The notes beneath the pieces are model-generated. The model searched no databases. It was not told the DNA's origin and saw only the letters and a list, made by a program, of their open reading frames with translations. 64,000 nt of DNA from Micromonospora haikouensis (GTDB lineage Bacteria; Actinomycetota; Actinomycetes; Mycobacteriales; Micromonosporaceae): positions 186,001 to 250,000 of the forward strand of contig NZ_FMCW01000006.1 in NCBI RefSeq assembly GCF_900091595.1. The letters run 5' to 3'. Shown one piece after another: positions 35,201 to 44,300 of the stretch. A program made the position numbers and the translations under genes. Position 1 is the stretch's first letter, and every line of letters begins with the position of its first letter.

Positions 35201-37929
35201 ACAGCGCGCGCCACCCCGCCCGCGTACGGCGGTTGCTGGCGGCGCTGCGCTCGTGGCGGGCCGCGCTGCGCATCGCCCGGCGGGAGGCGCGCCGGGCCCG
35301 TGGCCGGACCGCGCTGGTGCTCGCGATGATCACCCTGCCGGTGCTGGGGCTGGCCCTCTCCGCCGTCAGCTACGACATGGCGGAGCTGAGCCGGGCCGAG
35401 CGGATCGACCGGCGGCTCGGGGCCGCCGACGCGGAGCTGCGCTGGGTCGCCGAGGGCCCGGTGGCGCAGGACGCCTGGGGCGACACCACCTACCAGCGCG
35501 ACGGCGTGCCGGGGCGGAGCCGCCCGGTCACCGCCGACGAGCTGACCGCCCTGCTGCCGGCCGGGAGCCGCGTCGCCGAGGTCCGCTGGTGGGTGCCGTT
35601 CGAGGCCCGCGCCGGGGGCCGGCGCGAGACGGTCGACGGGCGGCTGCTGGACCTGACCGACCCGCTGCTGCGGGGGCAGGGCCGGGTGCTCGCCGGCCGC
35701 CCCCCGACCGGGGCCGACGAGGTCGGGCTCAACCGCGCGGCGCTGCGTCGGCTGCGCGCGGGGCTCGGCGACCGGATCGCCCCGGCCGACGGGTCGGCCG
35801 AGCGGACGGTGGTCGGGGTGGTGGAGTTCCCCGACAACCTGCGGCCCACGGTTGCGCTGCCCCCCACGAATCAACCGGGCGACCCGCGCGGCGAGTCGAG
35901 CTGGCTCGTCGACCTGCCGGCCGACGCCGGCCCCGGGCTGACCGAGCGGCTCAACGCGCGCGGGATCGTGGTGGTCGCCCGCACCCCGGCGCCGCACCCC
36001 ACGGCGGAGCCCGGCCCCACGAGCATCGCGCTCACCGCCGAGGACACCGGCACCGCGCTGCTGGTGGCCGGCCTCGGCCTGCTCGAGGTGGTGCTGCTCG
36101 TGGGGCCGGCGTTCGCCGTCGGCGTGCGGCGTCGCCGCCGCGACCTCGCCCTGGTCGCGGTGGCCGGCGGCGACGCCGCGCACCTGCGCCGCATCGTGCT
36201 GGCCGACGGGGTGGTGCTGGGCTGCGCGGGGGCCGCCGCCGGGCTGGCGCTGGGCGTCGCCGGCGCGTTCGCGGCCCGGCCGCTCATCGAGGAGTACGTC
36301 TTCGGCGCGCGCTTCGGGGCGTACCGCGTCTTCCCGGCCGCGCTGGCGGCGATCGCCGTCGTCGCGGTGCTGGCCGGGGTGCTCGCGGCCCTGGCGCCGG
36401 CCTGGACCGCCGCGCGGCAGGACGTGGTGGCCGGGCTGGCCGGGCGGCGCAGCGCGCCGGAGCACCGGCGGCGCTGGCCGCTGATCGGGGCGCTGCTGGC
36501 CGTCGTCGGCGTGGCGGTGGCCGCCCTCGGGGCCACCCGGGGTGTCACGGTCGTGCTCTTCGCCGGGGTGGTCCTGGGCGAGCTCGGGCTGGTCTTCGTC
36601 ACCCCGACGCTGGTCGGGGTGCTCGCCCGGGCCGGCCGGTGGTTGCCGCTCGCGCCCCGGATCGCGCTGCGCGACGCCAGCCGCAACCGTTCCTCGGCCG
36701 CGCCCGCGATCTCGGCGGTGATGGCCGCGGTCGCCGGCAGCGTCGCCCTCGGCGTCTACGTGGCCAGCGACAGCGCCCGCACCGACGCCAGCTACCTGCT
36801 GGCCATGCCGTACGGGCACGCCATGGTCATCGGCCCCGGCGACGGGACGCCGCTGCCGCCGGTGCCCCGGGTCGCCGAGGTGGTCGCCGCGACGCTGCCG
36901 GGCAGCACGGTGGCCCGGGTCGACGCCCCGGCCTGCCCCGCCCCGTTCGGCGACGGCGAGTGGTGCGACGTCCGGGTGGACCTGCCGGCCGGGCGGGCCT
37001 GCCCGTACCAGGTGGAGCAGTTGCGCGACGCGGCCGTGCGGGCCCGCGCCCGCAGCGACCCGCGCTGCAGCGGGTGGGTGGAGGGCGGATACCCGACGGG
37101 CTACTCCGTGCCCGTCTCGGTCGACGACGGCGACGCGCTGGCGGCGCTGACCGGGGTCGGTCCCGAGGAGGTGGCCGCCGCCCGGCGGGTGCTGGCGGCC
37201 GGCGGCGCGGTCGTCACCGACGAGCGGTACCTGCTCGCCGGCCGGCTCACCCTCACGGCGACCCGGGTGGGGGACGCCCCGGAGCCGGCGGTGATCGGGA
37301 CCGCCACCGTCCCCGGGTACGCGCTGCGCGGCGGCGTCGGGGTGGACCAGCTCACGGTGTCCCGCGCCGCCGCCGCCCGGCTCGGGCTCGACACCCGCCA
37401 GATCGGGTACGCGGTGGCCACCGCCGCCGCACCGACCACCGCCCAGCAGGACCGCCTTGACGTCGAGCTGCGCCGGCTCGGCCGGCTCGACGTGATCGTC
37501 GAGCGGGGGACGTGGGGCAGCGACGAGCGGTCGCTGCTGCTGGTGCTGGCCGTCGGCTCCGGCCTGATCACGGTGGGCGCGGCGGCGGTCGCCACCGGCC
37601 TCGCCGCCGCCGAGGGGCGCGCGGACCTGTCCACCCTCGGTGCCGTGGGCGCCAGCCCCCGGATGCGGCGGGTGCTCTCGCTGTGCCAGGCCGGGGTGAT
37701 CGCCGTGCTCGGCTCGGCGCTGGGCATCGTGGTCGGGCTGGGCACGGCGGTGATCATCCTGGTCGCCCTGAACCGCCGGATCGCCGCGGCCTGGCCGGTG
37801 CAGGAGCCGTACCCGATCCTGGTCCCGTGGCTCACGCTGGGCGTGCTGGTGGTGGTGCCGCTGGTGGCGATGGCCGGCGCGGCGCTGTTCACCCGGTCCC
37901 GGCTGGCCGTGGAGCGCCGCCTCGACTGA
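35197..37929 (+). CDS. FtsX-like ABC transporter permease
   Basis: 910 residues, GTG start overlapping the ATPase stop. Topology follows the two-repeat FtsX pattern. A first membrane segment (TALVLAMITLPVLGLALSAV) is followed by a large extracytoplasmic domain and a block of three segments (LLVAGLGLLEVVLLVGPAFA onward). Then comes a second unit with its own extracytoplasmic domain containing several Cys (VDAPACPAPFGDGEWCDVRV, RSDPRCSGW), and three final segments ending in RLAVERRLD. It probably acts in mechanotransmission or efflux of a peptide or lipid-like compound. Substrate unknown. Confidence 0.9.
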   Translation: MNSARHPARVRRLLAALRSWRAALRIARREARRARGRTALVLAMITLPVLGLALSAVSYDMAELSRAERIDRRLGAADAELRWVAEGPVAQDAWGDTTYQRDGVPGRSRPVTADELTALLPAGSRVAEVRWWVPFEARAGGRRETVDGRLLDLTDPLLRGQGRVLAGRPPTGADEVGLNRAALRRLRAGLGDRIAPADGSAERTVVGVVEFPDNLRPTVALPPTNQPGDPRGESSWLVDLPADAGPGLTERLNARGIVVVARTPAPHPTAEPGPTSIALTAEDTGTALLVAGLGLLEVVLLVGPAFAVGVRRRRRDLALVAVAGGDAAHLRRIVLADGVVLGCAGAAAGLALGVAGAFAARPLIEEYVFGARFGAYRVFPAALAAIAVVAVLAGVLAALAPAWTAARQDVVAGLAGRRSAPEHRRRWPLIGALLAVVGVAVAALGATRGVTVVLFAGVVLGELGLVFVTPTLVGVLARAGRWLPLAPRIALRDASRNRSSAAPAISAVMAAVAGSVALGVYVASDSARTDASYLLAMPYGHAMVIGPGDGTPLPPVPRVAEVVAATLPGSTVARVDAPACPAPFGDGEWCDVRVDLPAGRACPYQVEQLRDAAVRARARSDPRCSGWVEGGYPTGYSVPVSVDDGDALAALTGVGPEEVAAARRVLAAGGAVVTDERYLLAGRLTLTATRVGDAPEPAVIGTATVPGYALRGGVGVDQLTVSRAAAARLGLDTRQIGYAVATAAAPTTAQQDRLDVELRRLGRLDVIVERGTWGSDERSLLLVLAVGSGLITVGAAAVATGLAAAEGRADLSTLGAVGASPRMRRVLSLCQAGVIAVLGSALGIVVGLGTAVIILVALNRRIAAAWPVQEPYPILVPWLTLGVLVVVPLVAMAGAALFTRSRLAVERRLD

Positions 37930-37956
37930 CCGCCGCCCAGGCGGCACACTGGCCGC

Positions 37957-38421
37957 GTGTCCGCTATCGGTACCCTGACCCGCCGCCTCGGCCATCACCG
38001 CTGGTTCGGCGCCACGATCCGGCTGCTCGTCCCCGTCGACCGGGCGGTCGGCCGGCTCACCAAAGGACGGGTGGTCGCGCTGGGCCTGGTCCCCTCGCTG
38101 GTCATCACCACCACCGGCCGTCGCTCGGGCCTGCCGCGCAGCAACCCCCTGCTGTACGTGCCGGACGGCGACGCCTTCGTGGTGGTCGGCTCCAACTGGG
38201 GGCAGCAGCACCAGCCCGCCTGGGCGCTGAACCTGCTCGCCGACCCGACAGCCGAGGTCGACGTGCGGGGGCGACGACTGGCGGTGCGGGCCGAGGTGGC
38301 CACCGGCGCGGAACGTGACCGGCTCTGGAGGCTGCTGACCACCGAGTGGCCGGCGTACGAGACGTACGTCGAGCGGGCCGGCGGGCGGGAGATCCGGGTC
38401 TTCCGCCTGGCGCCCCGCTGA
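37957..38421 (+). CDS. F420-dependent nitroreductase/quinone reductase family protein (DUF385)
   Basis: 154 residues, GTG start with CACACT six nt upstream. Split beta-barrel deazaflavin-binding fold: VPSLVITTTGRRSGLPRSNP (the TGRxSGxxR motif), then LLYVPDGDAFVVVGSNWGQQ and HPAWALNLLA-like QPAWALNLLADPTAEVDV. This is the Ddn-type family that uses reduced coenzyme F420 to reduce quinones or nitro compounds. The C-terminal WPAYETYVERAGGREIRVF is also conserved. It lies 27 nt after the ABC operon but appears to have its own start signal. Confidence 0.9.
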   Translation: MSAIGTLTRRLGHHRWFGATIRLLVPVDRAVGRLTKGRVVALGLVPSLVITTTGRRSGLPRSNPLLYVPDGDAFVVVGSNWGQQHQPAWALNLLADPTAEVDVRGRRLAVRAEVATGAERDRLWRLLTTEWPAYETYVERAGGREIRVFRLAPR

Positions 38422-38471
38422 CCGGGCCGGCACCGGGCGCGGCGGACCGGGCGGTCCCGCCGCCGGTTGAC

Positions 38472-38477
38472 TAGGGT
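38472..38477 (+). promoter_or_regulatory. Putative -10 hexamer (leaderless) of the nucleotidyltransferase gene
   Basis: TAGGGT, eight nt, GTG 38486. Same hexamer and spacing as the YcaQ-like gene. Confidence 0.45.
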
Positions 38478-38485
38478 GGGGCCGC

Positions 38486-39196
38486 GTGGAGCCTTACCAG
38501 GACGACCCCCGGTGGTCGGTGGCGGAGCGGGTCGCCGCGGCGGCCCGGCGGCGCTTCCCGGCCGACGTCCTGGCCGTGGCGGTGCACGGCCCGCTGGCCC
38601 ACGGCGACGACGACGGTGGCGGGGACGTCGAGGTCGGGCTGCTGATCGCCACCTACCGGCCCGGCACGGGGCCGCGACCGGCGACCCGTCGGGTGGACGG
38701 CGTGCTGGTCGACCTGACCGTCACGGCCGCCGACGACCACCTGGAGCGGGCCCGGTCGATCACGGCGTTGTGGCCGCTGGTCGCCGACCGGTACGTCACC
38801 ACCCGGGCGCTGCACGACCCGACCGGATGGTTGCCGGCCCTGCGCGACGAGCACCTGGCCACGCTCGCCCGGGCCCGGCCGGCGGAGTTCACCGGCGCCG
38901 CCCGGCAGGCGTGGTACAGGGGCTGCGCCGCGCACGCCCGGGCCGCCCGGCTCGCGCAGTGGTACGAGACGGACCAGGCGCTGCTGATGCTCGGCGAGGC
39001 CCGGCTCGCGGCGGCCACGGTCAACGGGCTGCTCGGCCGCACCTACTTCCGGGACCCGGGCGACGCGGTGCGCCGCACCGGCCTGGCCGGGGCGGACATG
39101 ACCGAGGTCGGCGCGGTGCTGGCCCGGCAGGCCGAGGAGCTGGCCGCCCGGGGCCGCCCCGTGGACGGCACCGTCGACGACCTCCTCGCCGGCTGA
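38486..39196 (+). CDS. Kanamycin-nucleotidyltransferase-like protein
   Basis: 236 residues, GTG start. The N-terminal nucleotidyltransferase core is AVHGPLAHGDDDGGGDVEVG, resembling the GS..(S)DxE pattern of ANT(4')-type aminoglycoside nucleotidyltransferases. Asp and Glu are kept in DVEV, and a third acidic residue is in RRVDGVLVDLTVT. The C-terminal helical domain (AAHARAARLAQWYETDQALL, LGEARLAAATVNGLLGRTYF) matches the substrate-binding half. The usual GS of the loop is GP here. Whether it modifies aminoglycosides or has a metabolic role cannot be told from sequence. Confidence 0.78.
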   Translation: MEPYQDDPRWSVAERVAAAARRRFPADVLAVAVHGPLAHGDDDGGGDVEVGLLIATYRPGTGPRPATRRVDGVLVDLTVTAADDHLERARSITALWPLVADRYVTTRALHDPTGWLPALRDEHLATLARARPAEFTGAARQAWYRGCAAHARAARLAQWYETDQALLMLGEARLAAATVNGLLGRTYFRDPGDAVRRTGLAGADMTEVGAVLARQAEELAARGRPVDGTVDDLLAG

Positions 39197-39209
39197 CCCG
39201 CGCGCCTGC

Positions 39210-39923
39210 CTACAGGCCGCCCTGGATGCCGATGAGGGTGCCGACCAGGTACGTCGCGGCGGCCGCCGCCGCGCCGAGGAGGAGCTGCCGCACGCCGCTG
39301 CTCCACCAGGCGCGGTTGGTGAACCGGGCCACGATCGCCCCGGCCGCGAACAGCCCGACCCCGCCGACGGCCAGCGCGAGCCACAGGCTGGTGGCGCCGA
39401 GCAGGTAGGTCAGCAGCGGGATCAGCGCGCCGACCGAGAAGAACAGGAACGACGAGATCGCCGCCGCCCACGGGCTGGGCTGGTCGTCCGGGTCGACGCC
39501 CAGCTCCTCCCGGACGTGCACCCGCAGCGCCTCCTCCGGGTTGGCCCGCACCGCCTCGGCGACCTGCGTGGCGAGGTCGCGGGACAGCCCCCGGGCCACC
39601 CACGCGTCGGCCAGCTCGCGGGCCTCCGCCTCCGGGTGCCGTTCCAGCTCGCGGCATTCCTTGGCGACCTCGGCGGCGACCTGCTCGTTGGCCGACCGGA
39701 CGCTCGTGTACTCGCCGAGGCCCATCGAGATCGCGCCGGCGACGAGGCCGGCGACGCCGGTGAGCACGATGCTGTGCGGCGACACCCCGCCGCCGCCGAC
39801 GCCCGCGATCAGGGCGATGTTGGTGACCAGGCCGTCCATCGCGCCGAACACGGCCGGCCGCAGCCAGCCGCCGGACACGTCCGCGTGGTGCGCCTCGCGC
39901 AGCGCCGCCGGGGTGTCGCTCAC
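39210..39923 (-). CDS. VIT1/CCC1-family transporter
   Basis: 237 residues, GTG start overlapping the map stop by 4 nt. The N-terminal signature [20 protein letters not shown] is typical of VIT1/CCC1 iron/manganese transporters, followed by a [20 protein letters not shown] block. A cytosolic helical segment rich in Glu ([20 protein letters not shown]) corresponds to the metal-binding domain of VIT proteins. Three C-terminal membrane segments follow. In bacteria these proteins are thought to export Fe2+ or Mn2+; the ion is inferred. Coupled to map. Confidence 0.88.
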   Translation of the reverse strand: MSDTPAALREAHHADVSGGWLRPAVFGAMDGLVTNIALIAGVGGGGVSPHSIVLTGVAGLVAGAISMGLGEYTSVRSANEQVAAEVAKECRELERHPEAEARELADAWVARGLSRDLATQVAEAVRANPEEALRVHVREELGVDPDDQPSPWAAAISSFLFFSVGALIPLLTYLLGATSLWLALAVGGVGLFAAGAIVARFTNRAWWSSGVRQLLLGAAAAAATYLVGTLIGIQGGL

Positions 39924-40777
39924 GGCAGGGTCAGGATCTCGTGGCCGTCCTCGGTGACGAGGATCGTGTGCTCGAACTGGGCGGTCCACTTCCGGTCCTT
40001 CGTGACGACCGTCCAGCCGTCGTCCCACATGTCGTACTGGTGGGTGCCGAGGGTGATCATCGGCTCGATGGTGAACGTCATGCCCGGTTCCATCACGTCG
40101 GTCGGTCGGGGGCTGTCGTAGTGCGGCACGTAGAGGCCGCTGTGGAAGGCCTCCCCGATGCCGTGGCCGGTGAAGTCGCGGACCACCCCGTAGCCGAACC
40201 GCTTGGCGTACGACTCGATGACCCGGCCGATCACGTTGATCTGCCGGCCCGGGGCGACCGCCTTGATCCCCCGCAGCATCGCCTCGTGGGTCCGCTCGAC
40301 CAGCAGCCGGGCCTCCTCGTCGACCTCGCCGACGCAGAAGGTGGCGTCGGTGTCGCCGTGGACCCCGCCGATGTACGCGGTCACGTCGACGTTGACGATG
40401 TCGCCGTCGCACAGCACGGTGGAGTCGGGGATGCCGTGGCAGATCACCTCGTTGAGGCTGGTGCAGCAGGACTTCGGGAAGCCCTTGTAGCCCAGCGTCG
40501 ACGGGTAGGCCCCGTGGTCGCAGAGGAACTCGTGCACCACCCGGTCGATCTCGTCGGTGGTCACCCCCGGCTTGCAGTGCTCGCCGGCGAGCTGCGTGGC
40601 CTGGGCGGCGAGCCGGCCGGCGACCCGCATCCGCTCGATGGTCTCCGGAGTCTGCACGTGCGAGCCGGTCCACTGCCGGGGCTGCTTCTTGCCCACGTAC
40701 TCCGGTCGGACGATGTCGGGCGGCACCGGTCGCGTCGGGGTGAGCGTGCCGGGGGTCAGCGGCGCACGGACGGTCAT
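39920..40777 (-). CDS. map: Methionine aminopeptidase, type I
   Basis: 285 residues. It removes the initiator Met co-translationally. Metal ligands are visible: Asp pair in [20 protein letters not shown], His in [12 protein letters not shown], Glu in FTIEPMI and Glu in [18 protein letters not shown] holds the substrate His. The N-terminal ~40-residue extension with a Pro-rich stretch ([20 protein letters not shown]) is characteristic of actinobacterial MapB-type enzymes. ATG 40777 has TAGGCT six nt upstream. The stop overlaps the VIT1-like gene. Confidence 0.96.
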   Translation of the reverse strand: MTVRAPLTPGTLTPTRPVPPDIVRPEYVGKKQPRQWTGSHVQTPETIERMRVAGRLAAQATQLAGEHCKPGVTTDEIDRVVHEFLCDHGAYPSTLGYKGFPKSCCTSLNEVICHGIPDSTVLCDGDIVNVDVTAYIGGVHGDTDATFCVGEVDEEARLLVERTHEAMLRGIKAVAPGRQINVIGRVIESYAKRFGYGVVRDFTGHGIGEAFHSGLYVPHYDSPRPTDVMEPGMTFTIEPMITLGTHQYDMWDDGWTVVTKDRKWTAQFEHTILVTEDGHEILTLP

Positions 40778-40905
40778 GGCGCAAGCCTATCGCCGGCCGG
40801 GCGGCGGGCAGCGCGGCCGGGTGCCCCGCGGTGGCGGCGGCCCGGCCCGTGGCCTCGGCCGACCGGTTGTTGCCGAGCCACTTCCGCTGTGCCATCGTGT
40901 TCTGC

Positions 40906-41220
40906 GTGGATCAAGGGGGTGCCGCTCCCGTCTTCTCCGCCCGCACGGAGACCGACGGCGACCACGTCCGCGTGGTGGTCGTCGGCGAGGTGGACATGGC
41001 CACGGCCGACACGATGCTCCAGGCCGCGCTGCGCGAGCCGGCCGGTCGGGTGACCCTCGACCTGCGGGAGGTCACGTTCTTCGACTCGGCGGCGATCCAT
41101 GCCGTGGTCCGGCTCGCCCAGCGCTTCCCGGGCGCGCTCACCGTGCTGCCGTCGCGGCAGGTCCGCCGGGTGCTGGAGATCTCCGGCCTGGCCGGTCAGG
41201 ACTGGGTCGCCCCCGCCTGA
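40906..41220 (+). CDS. STAS-domain anti-sigma factor antagonist
   Basis: 104 residues from GTG 40906, chosen because CATCGT stands seven nt upstream and the resulting protein has the typical antagonist length. Upstream in-frame GTGs at 40831 and 40897 would add an atypical head. The STAS fold shows VRVVVVGEVDMATADTMLQA and VTLDLREVTFFDSAAIHAVV; Ser of FFDSAA is the expected phosphorylation site. Such proteins release sigma factors by binding anti-sigma kinases when dephosphorylated. It is convergent with a giant protein carrying both a PP2C phosphatase and an RsbW-like kinase domain, likely partners. Confidence 0.85.
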   Translation: MDQGGAAPVFSARTETDGDHVRVVVVGEVDMATADTMLQAALREPAGRVTLDLREVTFFDSAAIHAVVRLAQRFPGALTVLPSRQVRRVLEISGLAGQDWVAPA

Positions 41221-41294
41221 GCCCCGGCCGGCGAGCCCCGGCCGGCGAGCCGCGCCCCCGCGAGCCGAGCCCCGGCCGGCGAGCCGCCTCCGGC
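41219..41294. repeat. Short direct repeats GAGCCCCGGCCGGC
   Basis: GAGCCCCGGCCGGC occurs at 41219-41232, 41233-41246 and 41267-41280 with degenerate copies between and after, starting within the STAS stop codon. Each unit contains CCGGCCGG, which can self-pair, so the block may terminate transcription from both convergent genes. Confidence 0.5.
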
Positions 41295-41327
41295 CCGGCC
41301 AGCACGGCCGAGGCCCGCCGGGCGCGC

Positions 41328-44300
41328 TCAGTCCCGCAGCCGCCGGCGCAGCGTCACCTGCGTCCCCTCGGTGGTACGGCTGACCGTCAGGTCGCCGAGC
41401 GCCCTGATCAGCGCCAGTCCGCGCCCGCGGAAGCCCGCGCCGGTCGACTCCCGCCACTGCCCGCTGTCCCGGACCGTCGCCACCACCGTGCCGTCGGCGA
41501 TGGTCACCTCCACGCCGATGGTCGGCTCGGCCGGGCAGACCGGGTGCTCGATGGCGTTCGCGGCGGCCTCGGAGACCGCGACGGTGAGGTCGAACAGGTC
41601 GTTCTCGCCGACCCGGTGGGCGGTGAGGAAGTCCTCCAGCCGGCGGCGCAGCACGCTCAGCCGGGTCGGGTCGGCGGGCAGCCGCAGCGCGAACCGGTTC
41701 GGTTCGGTCGCCTCCAGCGCGAGCACCGCCACGTCGTCGCGCAGCGGCCGCGCGGCGACCCGCTCCACGACCGCGTCGACCAGGTCGGCGACGTGCTCGC
41801 CGCCGGCCGCGTCGGCGCGCAGCTGCGCGAGGGCCGCGTCGAGGCCGAGCTGCCGGTCCTCGATCAGCCCGTCGGTGTAGAGCAGCAGCCGGGCCCCGGG
41901 GGCCAGCGCGTCGTCCACGGTCCGGTACGACGCGCCGGGGATCGCGCCGACCGGCGGCCCGAGCGCGCGGTCGTGCAGGAACGCCACGTCGTCTCCTCGG
42001 ATCAGCAAAGGGGACGGGTGCCCGGCGCTGGCGTAGCGGAGCCGGCCGCTGCGGGGCGAGAACCAGAGGCAGACCACGGTCGCGAACGACGGCTGCTCCG
42101 CCGAGCCGACCAGCCGGTTGAGCCGGGTCAGCGACTCGCCCGGGTCGTAGCCCTCCAGCACGTACGCGCGCAGCGCGTTGCGGAGCTGGCCCATCGAGGC
42201 GGCGGCCCGCACGCCCTTGCCGACGACGTCGCCGATGACCAGGACCAGCTCGTCGTCGTCGAGCCGGATCACGTCGTACCAGTCGCCGCCGACCTCGACG
42301 TCGGCGCTGCCGGGCAGGTAGCGGCTGGCCACCACCGCACCGGGCAGCCGGGGCAGCGACCGGGGCAGCAGGCTGTGCTGGAGGGTGGTGGCGACGCGGT
42401 GCTCGGCCTCGTAGAGCTGGGCGTTCTCCAGCCGCACGCCGACCAGCCGGGCGAGCTGGGTCAGCGCGGCGTGGCCGGGGTCGGCGGCGTCCTCGGCGTG
42501 GCCCCAGACCCGCAGCTCGCCCAGCGTCTCCCCGGCGCTGCCGGTCAGCGGCAGCACGACGGACGGTTCGACGGCGGCCGTCCCGCCGCCGTCGGCCTCG
42601 TAGCGGGCCCCGGTGGAGGTGACCACCACCCGGGCGGCCTCGGCGAGGCCGAGCGCGTGCCGGGCGGCCACCTGGAGCACCTCGGCGGTGGTGCGGGCGG
42701 TGTTCACGGCGACGGCGGCGTCGGCCAGGGCCCGCAGCCGCCGGATGATCTGCCCCCGGAGCTGGCCCAGCTCGACGTTGGCCCGGACCCGGGCGATCAG
42801 CTCCTCGCCGGAGAACGGCTTGGTCAGGTAGTCGTCCGCGCCGACGGCGAGGCCGGCGACGGCCTCCGCCGAACCGGCCCGGGCCGACAGCAGCACGATG
42901 GGCACGTGCCGGGTACGCGGGTCGGCGCGCAGCGCGGTCACCAGGCCGAAGCCGTCGAGCCGGGGCATCATCACGTCGGTGAGCACCAGGTCGAAGGGTG
43001 CCTCCACGGCCCGGCGCAGCGCCTCGACGCCGTCCGGCACGGCCACCACCTCCCACGACGGGCGCAGCAGCCGGACGACGTGTTCGCGCAGGTCGGCGTT
43101 GTCGTCGGCGAGCAGGATGCGGCCCGCCGCGGCCCGGTCTCCGCCGGTCGCCCCGGCCACCTCCCCGGCTCCGGGCCGACCCGGCCTGCCGGTCCACAGC
43201 GCGGTCTCGGCCGCGAAGAGCCGGGCCTGCCCCAGCTCCGGCGACGCGGCCGGCGCGTCGGCCGCGACCCGGTCGGCGGGCAGGTGGGCGGCACCGAACG
43301 GCACGGTCACGGTGAACGTGCTGCCCCGGTCGGCGACGCTGCTGGCCTCGGCCCGGCCGCCGTGCATCTCCACCAGCTCCCGGACCAGCGCCAGCCCGAT
43401 CCCGGTGCCCTCGTGGGTGCGGGAGCGGACGCCGGGCACCCGGTGGAACCGCTCGAAGACGTGCGGCAGCTCCTCGGGCGCGATGCCGACGCCTGTGTCG
43501 GCGACCTCCAGCTGGGCCGCGCCGTCCACCGCCCGGACGCGGACCCGCACCTCGCCGTCGAAGGTGAACTTCACCGCGTTGGCGACGAGGTTGAGCACGA
43601 TCTTCTCCCACATGTCCCGGTCGACGTGGACCGGCGCGGGCAGCGGCGGGCAGTCGACGACCAGGCGCAGGCCGGCGCGTTCGGTGGCCGAGCGGAAGGT
43701 GCTGGCCAGCCGGGCGGTGTAGTCGGCGAGGTCGGTGGGCTCGTAGTGGGAGGCCAGCCGGCCGGACTCCAGCCGGGAGAAGTCGAGCACGGTGTTGACC
43801 AGCTTGAGCAGGCGCAGCGCGTTGCGGTGCATCATGGTGAGCCGGTCGAGGTGGGGATCGGGCAGCGTCGGGTCGGCGAGCAGCTCCTCCAGCGGGCCCA
43901 GCACGAGGGTCAGCGGGGTGCGGAACTCGTGGCTGACGTTGGCGAAGAAGTTCGTCTTGGCGCGGTCGAGCGCGGCCAGCTCGGCGGCCCGGTCCCGCTC
44001 CTGCTCGTACGCCCGCTGCCGGCCGACGGCGCGGGAGATCTGGGCGGCGATCAGGTCGAAGAAGGTGCGGTACTCGTCGGTGAACGGCAGCCGGGCGGAG
44101 ACGCCCACGACGAGCGCCCCCACCGGCTCGTGGGTCGCGGTGACCGGCAGCACCAGCGCCTGCGCGGCCACGCCGGCGTCGAGGTGGGGCAGCAGGTCGG
44201 CCACGTCGATGGTGGTGGCGGACCCGCCGTCGGCGACCCGGCTCACCGTCGCGGTGGCCGCCTCGCCGAGCGGCAGCGGCGCGACCACCCCGGCGGCACC

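Noticed and set aside
40831..40905. N-terminal extension of the STAS protein from GTG 40831
   Set aside because: It would add 25 residues of atypical sequence, reaches into the map promoter region, and the hexamer CATCGT at 40893-40898 falls inside it; GTG 40906 fits the family length.
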